This document shows, one piece after another, positions 42,398-51,669 of a stretch of DNA of 64,000 bases (position 1 is the first letter of the stretch; the number at the start of each line of letters is the position of its first letter). The notes below the pieces were generated by a model. That model worked only from the letters and a program-made list of their open reading frames with translations. It made no database searches and was not told the origin of the DNA. The position numbers and the translations under genes are program-made. The stretch lies in the NCBI GenBank assembly GCA_024232965.1, contig JACKQF010000001.1:1116001-1180000 (forward strand), read 5' to 3'. The stretch is from Verrucomicrobiaceae bacterium. Lineage in GTDB: Bacteria > Verrucomicrobiota > Verrucomicrobiia > Verrucomicrobiales > Verrucomicrobiaceae.

Positions 42398-43198
42398 TTA
42401 TTGATTTTTCTTGGACCCTGTTTCTTGGTCCATTTCGCGTGCTGCCGATGCAGCGCTGCCTGCGGGGAAGAGTGGATTGAAATCCTCAATCACTGGGTTT
42501 GGCGACACCCAGGCAGGATCAACCGGCTGGGAGGGATCGAGTTCGCTCGGGTCCAGTGCCGATTCATCGAGCGGTTCTGGATCGACGTCAGGCTTATACC
42601 CAACCGCTTCCAGAAGAGTCACGATGTAATTCATTGCCTCGGGCATCGTCGCCAGTGTGCTGGCATTTCGCGTGAGGTCCTCACGCAAACTTCCCTTGAT
42701 GACCGCGCTGCCGACCATCCCCAGGGACCCATCTTCGCCAGGGCTCAACATTTCAGATTCGTCATCTGAGACCATCAGCCGACCCTTCATTTCACCCGCC
42801 ACACGGAAGAACTGGGTGCCCGATTTTCCGCGCATTTCGATGGTCTTGTTGATGTAGCCGGAGGCGGTATAGACGGCGTGGGACGTGCCGTTTGCGGCAA
42901 GGGAACTGATGACAGACTTCCGCACTTGGCGGTTTGCAGCCATGAAGAACCTCGCTGAATCCGGGGCAGGGGCATAGAGCAAGCCTTCGGCTTCTGTCAA
43001 CAGAACCATCGACGAAATCCCGCCATGCAGTGGGGTGATGACGTAGGCTCCCGTGTAAGATTGGAAATTGACACTATCTTCGTCCGGGGTGAAACGCAGT
43101 TCATAGACCAACCATTGGGCAGGGGCCAAGACGGTCAACGCGCACCAGAAGGCGATCGCGAGCAAGGTGGTTTTCGGAACAATGGGGGAAAATGACAT
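42398..43198 (-). CDS. Secreted protein of unknown function, co-transcribed with gspE
   Basis: 266 residues with a signal peptide (TTLLAIAFWCALTVLAPAQ). The mature part begins with beta-rich sequence (LRFTPDEDSVNFQSYTGAYVITPLHGG) and ends in a disordered acidic, proline-rich tail (DPEPLDESALDPSELDPSQPVDP). No recognised domain. The direct linkage to the GspE/PilB ATPase suggests a pseudopilus or pilus accessory or secreted substrate, by inference from position only. Confidence 0.65.
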   Translation of the reverse strand: MSFSPIVPKTTLLAIAFWCALTVLAPAQWLVYELRFTPDEDSVNFQSYTGAYVITPLHGGISSMVLLTEAEGLLYAPAPDSARFFMAANRQVRKSVISSLAANGTSHAVYTASGYINKTIEMRGKSGTQFFRVAGEMKGRLMVSDDESEMLSPGEDGSLGMVGSAVIKGSLREDLTRNASTLATMPEAMNYIVTLLEAVGYKPDVDPEPLDESALDPSELDPSQPVDPAWVSPNPVIEDFNPLFPAGSAASAAREMDQETGSKKNQ

Positions 43199-43318
43199 CC
43201 AGGGGGATATTTAGTGCGCCTTCCAGTCTTTGTCGAGTGACAGAATCAGCCCGACGGAGGTACCGTTTTTGACACACGAACTCCACCTCGGTTCACAAAT
43301 CGCCAAAAGCGACTCAGC

Positions 43319-43648
43319 TCAGCCTTCCTCCAGCAGTTTTTTTGCGATCTCCTCTGCCTTTTCGGTCCGCATATTCAGGATCTGCGCGTCGTCGGGTAGA
43401 GGGCTGCCGGCTTGCTGGAAAAGGCCCTTTACTGCCCGGGGGTAACAGGCCGCAATCCGTAACCCTTTGCAGGCCGCGATTCCCTGAAGCCGAGGATCGC
43501 GATGCGCTGCCATCTCGCAGAGATCGGACACGGTCTCAAACGTCGCCTCTGATTCACACAGCTTCGACAAGACCTCATTCTTCACTCCGGTAGGGACGAC
43601 TTGGGCGTAGGCGCAACGGCAGTAGAGGATGTGGGGTTGGTCAGGCAT
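43319..43648 (-). CDS. Small cysteine-rich protein resembling an HdrA fragment
   Basis: 109 residues from ATG 43648 with cysteines at YCRCAY, LCESE, LCEMA, ACKGLR and ACYPRAV. The segment GIAACKGLRIAACYPRAVKGLFQQAG...QILNMRTE parallels the HdrA motif that runs AACSPR...F...N-R, so it may be a small iron-sulfur protein related to the heterodisulfide reductase A N-terminal domain. It is a stand-alone gene convergent with nothing. Its 5' end overlaps the start region of the truncated Rhs frame on the other strand by about 20 bases if that frame starts upstream. Function unknown. Confidence 0.5.
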   Translation of the reverse strand: MPDQPHILYCRCAYAQVVPTGVKNEVLSKLCESEATFETVSDLCEMAAHRDPRLQGIAACKGLRIAACYPRAVKGLFQQAGSPLPDDAQILNMRTEKAEEIAKKLLEEG

Positions 43649-43715
43649 CGATTTTTGGGAGCGGGTGATAGATGTGACGGCAACTGCGCTGCTTTTCAAT
43701 CAATCAATTCAAGAG

Positions 43716-45845
43716 ATGCCGAAGAGGGAAACGGCGGCATTTGCCAAAGTGACGCCTTACGCCCCAACGTCGCAAGCCTTGGTGAAGCCCACCATCTGGC
43801 ATCTGCGAGGTAGGAATACTCCGGTCATTGCAGATAACCATTCAGATACATTGCGCGGTCAGGTCACCAGCGCCAAGCGCGTCAACAACGCCGGGACCGC
43901 CATTGCTGGACAAAACCGCACCTGGACGTATGATATCATCGGCAATCGGCTTACCGCCACCCGCAACGGTTACTTCGGGGTCACGCTCACCACGTTTACC
44001 ACCACCTACACGCCCAATAACGTGAACCAGTACAGCGCCATCAACCATCCGCAGGCCCTTGAAATCGATGGATTGACGGAGCCCACGGTGCAGAAGGTCA
44101 CCATCAACGGCAAGCCGACGACTGGCCGCCCCAAACCCAACGGAGAACCCGGTGGGTTTAGCATGTGGGTCAAAGGCACCACCGCAGAGCCCGTCTGGCC
44201 GCAGATCACCATCGCCGCCACCCAGACCCGGGCTGGGGCTACCCCGCTGGTGGATAGCCGCAGCGGCCATGCCTACATCCGCCCAGACGAGGTGCCCACC
44301 TACGATGCCGATGGCAACCTGCTCAGCGATGCCGGTTGGCAATACGAATGGGATGCCGACAACCGCCTGATTTTGGCGCAGCAAAAAGAACCCGGCCTAC
44401 CCGCAGACATGCCGCAAAAGCGCATCCGCTACCACTACGATTGGATGAGCCGCCTCGTCGCCCGGGAAGAAAGCGAACGCCGCACCCTGCCTGGCAGCAC
44501 GATCCGCAGCGACGCCTGGACCCCAGTAAAAACCACGCACCTCTACTACGACGGCTGGAACCTGATGGTCGAGGTTGAATCCAATACTCCATCACTCCAA
44601 AACTCCACCACTCCCTCTGCGACCCGCCGCTACCTCCACGGCCTAGACCTCTCCAACACCCACGAGGTGGGCCTCGCCAACGGCCCGCGAGCCACCACCA
44701 CCGCCACGGGTGGAGTCGGCACGCTGCTAGGCGTCATCGCCCCGAACGCCAAGCTCTACACCGCCTGCACCGAAGTGAATGGCAACATCACCGGGTTCAT
44801 CGAAGCCAGCACCGGAGCGCTAGCAGCTCGGTTCGACTACGACGCCTTCGGCAACCAAGTCACCGACTGGAGCGCCCCCGGCCACAGCGCCGCGGAGATC
44901 ACGCAGATCAGGTTCAGCACCAAACTCCAGGATCCCCAGACCGGCTGGCTGTGTTACGGCCACCGGTGGTATGATCCGGTCAACGGAAGATGGTCCGCTA
45001 AGGACCCGATTGAGGAAAGCGGTGGGTTGAACCTGTATGCGATGGTTGGGAATGATGCGGTGAATGGGGTGGATGTGCTGGGGATGGATAATTACTCTCC
45101 GACGTTCACGGTATCAAAAAAAGACGGTACCTGTACATTTATTTTGGTTGTAGGACATGGCACTTTTGTCACGCCGACGATTGCAGATCAGTTCAATCAA
45201 ATAGTTAATAAAGTTTCCCCTGATCCCGCAAAAACAACCTCTTACCTTTGGTACGTTGGTTGTGGCACGAAAAACTTGTATCCAAATAATGCAAATTGGA
45301 TTGGCGATGATCCACTTGATCCAGGCACCTACATTGGAAGTGCAACAACTCGGATCCCTGCTGGGACCAAACTTCCAAATGGAAAAGATCGGTATCGTTG
45401 GAAATGGTTCAGTGCTGCATCAAACGGAGGGCTAAATCCATTCCCTCACGCGGACCACACGCAGTCGGATCCGAATGATGCCCTCGCATATTCCTGGCAT
45501 ACGTTTAATCAGTCCATTGGTTACGCAAGGTACATTAGTGATGCTTGGTGGAAAGTCACCTACGCGGCGGCGGCTGCACTTGTCGGTGACAGGGAGCATT
45601 CGCGATTCATGTTGTGTTGTCCAAAAATCAAGGTTCGGTTTATGTGCAGTGGCGGCAATGCAGCGAACATTAATGGAGGAGCGCTTGATAATGCGTCAAA
45701 CGCACGAGGTCTGCGTGGTTGGGGGCAATCTTTCACCCCAATAAATAGGCGAGATACACTCCAGTTCAACCACGCTCGTTCTAACCGCCCAGTTTCAAAA
45801 TATCCAACGTGTGGCGAAGAGGTTGAGTTTATCCGGGGTAAGTAA
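43716..45845 (+). CDS. 5'-truncated Rhs/YD-repeat protein with novel C-terminal tip
   Basis: About 709 residues from ATG 43716. Rhs-type sequence starts abruptly near 43855 (GQVTSAKRVNNAG...NRTWTYDIIGNRLTATRNGY), so the gene lacks most of its N-terminal repeats. The core ends with the usual DPQTGWLCYGHRWYDPVNGRWSAKDPIEESGGLNLYAMVGNDAVNGVDVLG, after which the variable tip begins (about 45080). The tip, 250 residues, contains FILVVGHG and SYLWYVGCGTKNLYP, plus CC and C-rich segments later (RFMLCCPKIKVRFMCSGG). It is rich in Asn, Trp and Gly and AT-richer than the core. The HG ... GC spacing resembles the His-Cys dyad of caspase/CHAT-like peptidases, but this is weak evidence. Confidence 0.7.
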   Translation: MPKRETAAFAKVTPYAPTSQALVKPTIWHLRGRNTPVIADNHSDTLRGQVTSAKRVNNAGTAIAGQNRTWTYDIIGNRLTATRNGYFGVTLTTFTTTYTPNNVNQYSAINHPQALEIDGLTEPTVQKVTINGKPTTGRPKPNGEPGGFSMWVKGTTAEPVWPQITIAATQTRAGATPLVDSRSGHAYIRPDEVPTYDADGNLLSDAGWQYEWDADNRLILAQQKEPGLPADMPQKRIRYHYDWMSRLVAREESERRTLPGSTIRSDAWTPVKTTHLYYDGWNLMVEVESNTPSLQNSTTPSATRRYLHGLDLSNTHEVGLANGPRATTTATGGVGTLLGVIAPNAKLYTACTEVNGNITGFIEASTGALAARFDYDAFGNQVTDWSAPGHSAAEITQIRFSTKLQDPQTGWLCYGHRWYDPVNGRWSAKDPIEESGGLNLYAMVGNDAVNGVDVLGMDNYSPTFTVSKKDGTCTFILVVGHGTFVTPTIADQFNQIVNKVSPDPAKTTSYLWYVGCGTKNLYPNNANWIGDDPLDPGTYIGSATTRIPAGTKLPNGKDRYRWKWFSAASNGGLNPFPHADHTQSDPNDALAYSWHTFNQSIGYARYISDAWWKVTYAAAAALVGDREHSRFMLCCPKIKVRFMCSGGNAANINGGALDNASNARGLRGWGQSFTPINRRDTLQFNHARSNRPVSKYPTCGEEVEFIRGK

Positions 45846-45869
45846 ATGGATGGCGTGGAGTAACTGGTT

Positions 45870-46655
45870 ATGAAACCCATTTGGTCCTCTGTTCGCTACA
45901 GCTTTGTCTTGCTGGTAGGCTTAGTCATTGCGGCTAAGCTAATGTGGCTTATGCGAAGCCAACGGTCAAATATGGAGGTTCGATCTGGGATCCGTATCCT
46001 GGTAACTGCACAGGATGGAGGGGATGTATTCCCACCCGTTATCGACAACTTGAGCCCGAATCCTATTAGCGTTGGCGTCAGACGTTTGGGCGATCAAGAG
46101 GGGGGAATTGATGCAATCTACATTGGGGGGACGGGGCCGGCGATCTTTGAGTGTGCTGGCATTGGCCCTGGATCATTTGTGATTACGGTGAAATGGGGTT
46201 TTCATTCGGAGCCACTTGTGTCGCGCACCCTCCAGATCGATCAACGACATGCGTGCGTCGTCACCGTGCCTCGGGTAGTCTTGTGCGAGCTACATCTCCC
46301 CAGCAAAGCAGTCGATGGAGGAGACATTGATCGGTTCACACGGTTCCCTAGTGTGATATTGAAACCCAAGCACGACGCCGGTGTTATCTCCGGTGAGGGG
46401 AATCCCAGTGACCATGTGGCACTAGCCTCTCTTCGCCTTGGCGAGGAATATTCAGCTGTACTCGTAAGCACCGAACCCGCTGTCGACGGCACAGTTGAAT
46501 TTGTGTGGACTGAGAATATCCGGCTAGATGAGCTACCAAATTCATCAATGCCGTTTGCTGTCATTCAGGTGAACGTTCTCTCGTCTAGCTCCCATCGTAT
46601 CGATCTCACGGCCGACCCATTCGGAAAGACAAGGGTAAGCAAGCAGAAACAATAA
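45870..46655 (+). CDS. Membrane-anchored protein of unknown function beside the Rhs tip (possible partner)
   Basis: 261 residues starting with a single helix (YSFVLLVGLVIAAKLMWLM, about 9-27) and then a periplasmic beta-rich domain (IRILVTAQDGGDVFPPVIDNLSPNPISVGVRRL...). No family is recognised. It starts 25 bases after the Rhs tip gene and could be its immunity or companion protein, a common position in polymorphic toxin loci. Its TAA (46653-46655) is in the same frame as the Rhs fragment that begins immediately after it. Confidence 0.5.
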   Translation: MKPIWSSVRYSFVLLVGLVIAAKLMWLMRSQRSNMEVRSGIRILVTAQDGGDVFPPVIDNLSPNPISVGVRRLGDQEGGIDAIYIGGTGPAIFECAGIGPGSFVITVKWGFHSEPLVSRTLQIDQRHACVVTVPRVVLCELHLPSKAVDGGDIDRFTRFPSVILKPKHDAGVISGEGNPSDHVALASLRLGEEYSAVLVSTEPAVDGTVEFVWTENIRLDELPNSSMPFAVIQVNVLSSSSHRIDLTADPFGKTRVSKQKQ

Positions 46656-47370
46656 GCTTGGTCCTATGCCTTCAACCCCGCCACCGGGGCGGTGGACACT
46701 TTAACGGCGCAGAGCAGCGGCCCCGCCATCATCGCCAGCCGCAGTTACGATGCGCGGCAGCGGGTGCAGGGCATCAGTTACAGCGTCAGTAACACCGCGC
46801 GGCTCGGCTGGGCCTACGGGTTCCATCCCGATTACCCCAGCCGACGGGAAAGCGCCCGCAGCACGGTGACCGGCCTGCCGGGCTGGAAATGGGGGTTCAA
46901 TGACCGCGGGGAGGTCACCAGCGCGGATCGGACGGAGTTCGCCGCCGCCGGTCAGCCCGCGCCCGTCGCTGGACAAAGCTGGGGCTATGCGTATGAGGCC
47001 ATCGGCAACCGCAGCAGCATGACCCGCAGTGCCGCAGCGGTGCGCCAGGCAGACGCCAGCCTCGGGGCAGCGACGAGCTTTACCACCACCTACACGCCTA
47101 ACGCCGTGAACCAGTATAGCCAGATCGATCCCGATCCAGCCATTGAGGTGGCCGGGCTGACACTGCCGCAGGTGACGAAGGTCAGCGTCAACGGAGCCCC
47201 CACCACGGGCCGGCCACCCGGCAATGGCGAGCCCAGCGGGTTCAGCCTCTGGCTGGAAGGGGAAGACCTGGGCCGCTGGCCCCAGGTGACCGTGCAAGCC
47301 ACGCGACCTGCTGGCAGAGCCGACGTCGGCGATCTGACCACCGTGCGCAGCAGCCACGTCCAGTGGGATT
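46656..47370 (+). pseudogene. Orphan Rhs/YD-repeat fragment
   Basis: In frame with the preceding stop, WSYAFNPATGAVDTLTAQ opens an Rhs segment that lacks a start codon of its own; the first ATG-less usable codon is a GTG at 46692. It aligns with the truncated Rhs gene upstream: TTYTPNxVNQYS, EVAGLTLPQVTKV, NGAPTTGRPPGNGEPSGFSLW against TTYTPNNVNQYS, EIDGLTEPTVQKV, NGKPTTGRPKPNGEPGGFSMW. Similarity ends near VRSSHVQWD (about 47365), after which unrelated sequence follows to a TGA at 47471. It lacks both ends of an Rhs gene and must be a displaced remnant. Confidence 0.8.
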
Positions 47371-47853
47371 GGTTGTCAGTCACCATGAAAAACTGCGATG
47401 CAGCAAAGGCGTTTTCGGTCTTTGGTGAGAACGCTTTTCGTTTCGTGTGCGTTGCTGAACTTGGCCGGTGAAGCCTTGGATTGACCACAGATGGCGCCGA
47501 GATTCGCTGATATTCGCAGATGACATGGAAAGTCATGCCGACCAAAGGGATTGGAGACTGTTTTTGTCGCCAACCGAATTCTTCTTTTGCGTTCTTTGTG
47601 ATCCTTTGCGGTTAAAGCTGGATCGGGGTTTTGGGGCGGGGACCTGGAGGGTGAAAGCCCCAGACGGGTGACAGGCGAGGGCGCCTATCCTCCAGACTTG
47701 GTGGTTCGGCGAATCTTCAGGCTGCTTATCTGCGTGCAGGTGATGGATTTGAAAACAGCCCCGTCACGGAAAGCGGCACTCACACCGGGGAATCCAAATG
47801 CGTCGTTGACCCTCGCGAGTGCATCGTCATTAGTGGCGGCTCCTTTTTCCACC
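47371..47853. other. Degenerate intergenic stretch with dispersed-repeat-like sequence
   Basis: Contains the strings CCACAGATGGCGCCGAGATT (around 47480) and, further on, TTTGCGTTCTTTGTGATCC (around 47586). I recognise these as an intergenic sequence type repeated in many verrucomicrobial and Bacteroidetes genomes. A GC-rich hairpin AGGCG-AGGG-CGCCT lies at 47673-47686. An in-frame extension of the aldolase gene runs upstream to 47668 but is atypical in composition and is not used. Confidence 0.4.
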
Positions 47854-48687
47854 ATGAAATCCTTCCGCCTCAACCGTCTTTTCAATGCTAAATCTGGCCG
47901 CTGCTTTGATGTGGCTGTGGACCATGGCTTTTTCAATCAGCCCGGTTTTCTTCAGGGAATCGAAGACATGCGGGAGGTGATCAAGGTCCTAGTGGATGCT
48001 GCGCCGGATGCGATCCAACTGACACTGGGCATGGCGCGGCATTTGCAGGCGATCCAGGGGCGCGAGAAGCCATCCCTGGTGTTGCGGACAGATGTCGCCA
48101 ACATTTACGGCAAAACTTTGCCCGAAGTGCGTCGCTTTAGCCTGATGATTGAAGAAACAATGCTCCAGGCGGTGCGCTACGATGCTGCCTGCGTGTGCGT
48201 GAATCTTTTCCAAATTCCGGGTGCCCCCGAGGTCCATGCGGAGTGTGTCGAAAATATCCTGCGCCTGAAGCCCCAGGCTGACTATTACGGCATGCCGATG
48301 ATGATTGAGCCGCTGGTCTTTCAGCCGAACGAAAAAGCCGGTGGTTACATGGTGAACGGTGACGAGACGGCCATCACCTATCTGGTGCGTCAGGCGGTTG
48401 AACTGGGGGCGGATATCATCAAGGCCGATCCGACCGATGATGTGAGCCGCTACCACAAAATCATCGAAGCGGCCTCCGGCATTCCTGTCCTAGTGCGCGG
48501 TGGTGGTCGGGTGAGTGATCGCGAAATCCTGGAGCGTACGCAGGGCCTGCTGGCGCAAGGGGCGCATGGAATTGTCTATGGTCGCAACGTGATTCAGCAT
48601 CCGAATCCAAAGGGCATCACACGGGCGTTGATGGCAATGGTGCATGATAGTGCGTCTGTGGACGAGGCTCTGGCGATGGTGGATTGA
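47854..48687 (+). CDS. DeoC/FbaB-type class I aldolase
   Basis: 277 residues from ATG 47854 of the DhnA-type fructose-bisphosphate aldolase family (DeoC/LacD superfamily). The TIM barrel has FDVAVDHGFFNQPG at the first strand, CVCVNLF, a Schiff-base lysine in ADIIKADPTDD (about 190), and phosphate-binding glycines in VLVRGGGRVSD and GAHGIVYGRNV. LsrF-type or fructose-bisphosphate substrates are both possible. It ends 61 bases before the metallohydrolase start. Whether the two are linked is not evident. Confidence 0.82.
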   Translation: MKSFRLNRLFNAKSGRCFDVAVDHGFFNQPGFLQGIEDMREVIKVLVDAAPDAIQLTLGMARHLQAIQGREKPSLVLRTDVANIYGKTLPEVRRFSLMIEETMLQAVRYDAACVCVNLFQIPGAPEVHAECVENILRLKPQADYYGMPMMIEPLVFQPNEKAGGYMVNGDETAITYLVRQAVELGADIIKADPTDDVSRYHKIIEAASGIPVLVRGGGRVSDREILERTQGLLAQGAHGIVYGRNVIQHPNPKGITRALMAMVHDSASVDEALAMVD

Positions 48688-48748
48688 GGCGAAATTGGCG
48701 CGTGATTCTCTGCGCAAATCCTCATCGATTGGGCGTATTGTCCGCTCG

Positions 48749-51295
48749 ATGAAAAAACTTACTGTCGCCTCTTCCGTTCTTTTTCTGGCCGCGCTGACCG
48801 CTGGTTCTGCCCGCAGTGCCGAGGTTTTTGAAGCTGCCCTTGGCCGTGAAACCGAGTTGCCTGGCGGCAAGGAGGCGGACGGCATTTTGGGGGATTTTGT
48901 TTTGCGCAGCGACAAGGTCGAGGCGGTCGTCTCCCACAATGCGCCGAATCGCCGTGCGAACATGAGCACCTTTTATGGGCCAGACGGAGTTTCGCCGGGC
49001 TGTCTCTACGATCTGACGCTGCGCGGCGCGAACAACGATCAGTTGGTGGTTTTCGGTCCAGGACCCTTTCCTCACGGTCCCGTTTCGTACGTTCGCGAGG
49101 CCGTTGCTAAAGATGGTGCTGCGGTTGAAAGCGTCACTACGGCGGCTCGGAATGGTGGCATCTTCAAACGCACCGAGTATCGCGTCCGCGATGGTTTCAG
49201 CGGGGTTTTTGTCACGACCATACTTCGCAACGAGACCGACAAGTCGCAGAGACTATCCACAGGAAGCGATCTGACTCGTTTCAATGTCAAAGGCGAGGTC
49301 GAAGGCGGCATCCAGTGGATGGACGCGATCAATCCGGCCCATCGTTGTGGCTACGCTTATGGGGTGATCAAATTTGACGGGGCGCCAAAGTCGGATGGCA
49401 ATTTCGAAATTGCGCCCAAGGCAGAGGTCGTTATCCAGCGCTTCTTCGCTGTCGCCACATCGCCAGCTGCTGCCATCGGCGAGGTTCGTCGAGTGAAGGG
49501 TGAAAAGCTTGCGCAGGTCTCAGGCACGATCGTTGACGACAAGGGGCAGCCAGTTTCTACAGCGACGATTCTCGTCCGCGACGGCAAGAATGAGGTTCCT
49601 GGCTACACGGATGACAAGGGACGCTACAACTTCCTGGTTAAACCCAGCGCTGCGGATTGGAAGGTCACGGACCTCGGTCGCAGTGATGCTTCTATTCAGG
49701 TGCCTTCAGGTGAAAGCGAAATCAAGGTGGCGCCTGTCGCATTGGCCGCTGTCTCGCGGGTGCAATTCGATATCACTGATGCAGAAGGCAGGTCCGTTCC
49801 ATGCAAGGTCCTTTTTGAAGGAATTGACGGAACGCCGCAGCCGAACCTCGGTCCCAGGGAGCGTGCACACGGTTGTGCGGATCAGTATCACAGCGAGAGG
49901 GGGCAGTTCACCGTGGCGCTGCCTGCTGGAAAGTATCGGATCAGCGTCCTGCATGGCGTTGAGTTTGGTCGGTTGCAGAAGGACGTGGATCTTGAGCAGG
50001 GGGCGGAGGTCGTCTTCTCCGGAAAACTGGTGCGCCAAGTGGATACCAAGGGCTGGATCAGTTCGGACTTTCACAATCACTCGACGCCCAGCGGTGATAA
50101 CGTGTGCGACACCGATGGACGGGTCATCAACCTAGCGGCGGAACACATCGAGTTTGCACCGACGACAGAACACAACCGCTTCTTCGACTGGATGTCGACC
50201 ATTGAAGCGCTTGGCCTAAAGTCCTACATCGCAACGGTCAAAGGCATCGAGCTGACTGGATCCCGCCAGCACTTCAATGCCTTCCCATTTGAGCCGGATC
50301 GTTTTCAGCAGGATGGTGGTGCGCCCGTTTGGAATGACGACCCGCGCATCACGGCCATTACCCTGCGTCGCTGGCAGGGCGAACGACCAGACCGTTGGAT
50401 TCAATTCAATCACCCAGATCTGTCGAATATGTTCGTCGATCGCGATGGTGATGGCGTTGCTGATGGCGGTTTTGTGGGAGTTGGCGACCTGATTGACGGC
50501 ATGGAGTCGCAAAATGGCATGACCACCAATATCTTAGCCGATGCGCCGTTTGCGGTCACCCGTCCACCAGGGGCTGTGGCTGCCAAGGTTCAGAACATCC
50601 GCGAATTTGTTTGGAAGCAGTTGCTCAATCAGGGGCATCGACTGGTCGCGGTCGCGGTGTCCGATGCGCACAGCGTTTACGGAAATGGCGTCGGAGGTTG
50701 GCGCATTTTCTTGCCAAGTAGCACGGACGAGCCGGAAAAGATCACCTGGGAGGACCTGTCGCCGCACGCGAAAGCGGGCCACATCGTCCTCAGTACGGGT
50801 CCTTTCCTTCAGGTGAGCACACCGGACGGCAAGATCGCAGGCGATGATGTCCGCGCGACGGGGGGCGTCGATCTCAAGGTAAAGGTGCAATGTGCCGACT
50901 GGCAGGACATTGATCGAGTTCAGGTGCTGGTAAACTCGCGGCCAGAGCCAAGTCTGAATTTCACGCGCAAGAGCCACCCTGACATGTTCAAGGATGGCGT
51001 CGTGAAATTTGATCAGACCGTCCACGTGCCCCTCCAACAGGATGCACATCTCATCGTCGTCGCGATGCATGAGACCATGACTTTGGCGGGCGGCTATGGC
51101 ACCAGCGAACAAAGCAAGCTGCGCCCCTGCGCCTACAACAACCCTATCTATGTAGATGTCGACGGCGGTGGGTTCACGCCGAATGGCGACACGCTGGGGT
51201 TTGACCTGCCAACCATGAAGATCTCAGCCGACATGGCGAAGGAACGGCTACAGCGGGCGGGTCTCGTTCAAGAAAAACCCGCCGAAACCAAATAG
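48749..51295 (+). CDS. Secreted CehA/McbA-type metallohydrolase (PHP domain)
   Basis: 848 residues from ATG 48749 with a signal peptide (KKLTVASSVLFLAALTAGSARS). An N-terminal beta domain (about 30-250) and a carboxypeptidase-regulatory-like beta sandwich (about 255-330, SGTIVDDKGQPVSTATILVRDG) precede the PHP phosphoesterase domain. That domain is recognised by SSDFHNHSTPSGDN (about 440), EHIEFAPTTEHNRF and a late VAVSDAHSVYGNG, which together supply His and Asp metal ligands. CehA was first described as a carbaryl hydrolase, but most members have unknown phosphoester or amide substrates. The C-terminal 200 residues look like a beta domain. Confidence 0.85.
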   Translation: MKKLTVASSVLFLAALTAGSARSAEVFEAALGRETELPGGKEADGILGDFVLRSDKVEAVVSHNAPNRRANMSTFYGPDGVSPGCLYDLTLRGANNDQLVVFGPGPFPHGPVSYVREAVAKDGAAVESVTTAARNGGIFKRTEYRVRDGFSGVFVTTILRNETDKSQRLSTGSDLTRFNVKGEVEGGIQWMDAINPAHRCGYAYGVIKFDGAPKSDGNFEIAPKAEVVIQRFFAVATSPAAAIGEVRRVKGEKLAQVSGTIVDDKGQPVSTATILVRDGKNEVPGYTDDKGRYNFLVKPSAADWKVTDLGRSDASIQVPSGESEIKVAPVALAAVSRVQFDITDAEGRSVPCKVLFEGIDGTPQPNLGPRERAHGCADQYHSERGQFTVALPAGKYRISVLHGVEFGRLQKDVDLEQGAEVVFSGKLVRQVDTKGWISSDFHNHSTPSGDNVCDTDGRVINLAAEHIEFAPTTEHNRFFDWMSTIEALGLKSYIATVKGIELTGSRQHFNAFPFEPDRFQQDGGAPVWNDDPRITAITLRRWQGERPDRWIQFNHPDLSNMFVDRDGDGVADGGFVGVGDLIDGMESQNGMTTNILADAPFAVTRPPGAVAAKVQNIREFVWKQLLNQGHRLVAVAVSDAHSVYGNGVGGWRIFLPSSTDEPEKITWEDLSPHAKAGHIVLSTGPFLQVSTPDGKIAGDDVRATGGVDLKVKVQCADWQDIDRVQVLVNSRPEPSLNFTRKSHPDMFKDGVVKFDQTVHVPLQQDAHLIVVAMHETMTLAGGYGTSEQSKLRPCAYNNPIYVDVDGGGFTPNGDTLGFDLPTMKISADMAKERLQRAGLVQEKPAETK

Positions 51296-51565
51296 CTCTC
51301 AATAAGAGAGGCGGGGAGGGGTGTCAGGGAACCGCGGCAAGGTGAGGCACACTGCCGTTGCTTCCGTCAGGACCTGGCGGGATTCGCGAGCTCGCAATCC
51401 ACGGCCCCTGACGACGAGACATTAGAATGAGATATCCGCCTGCACAAGGGCGAATCATTGTGCCACGAAGATTCGTTCGTCCGAAGGTCGGTGCTGCTGC
51501 GATCGAGTGTCGTATCAGGGAGTAGGAAAGCCCCGTTTCGGACTCATCGACCACGGTTTTGCTCG
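51296..51565. other. Intergenic region without a visible gene
   Basis: Spacer between the metallohydrolase and the coiled-coil cluster. The frames here are short and unbiased. It should hold the terminator of the former and upstream promoter elements of the latter, but I cannot point to either with confidence. Confidence 0.4.
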
Positions 51566-51600
51566 AATTTTCACTATTTTTATTCGGAAGAGTGAAAATT
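51566..51600. promoter_or_regulatory. Perfect 10-bp inverted repeat upstream of the coiled-coil gene cluster
   Basis: AATTTTCACT (51566-51575) and AGTGAAAATT (51591-51600) are exact complements 15 bases apart, located 70-104 bases before ATG 51670. The site is AT-rich in a GC-rich background and well placed for an operator or a promoter-proximal hairpin. A weak intrinsic terminator is less likely, because no U-tract follows the second arm. Confidence 0.5.
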
Positions 51601-51669
51601 GAGTTGTGGAATTCAGGTGAATTCGGTAGAACAAGGCCACGAAACCCTTTTTTCGCACCTTTATACATT

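Noticed and set aside
40799..42769. 656-codon frame opposite gspE
   Set aside because: Longest shadow in the window; it runs across two real genes and has no recognisable domain.
47640..47700. Group II intron remnant or riboswitch at the GTGAAAGCCC string
   Set aside because: Only one short string and a 5-bp hairpin; no domain V-like structure or maturase nearby.
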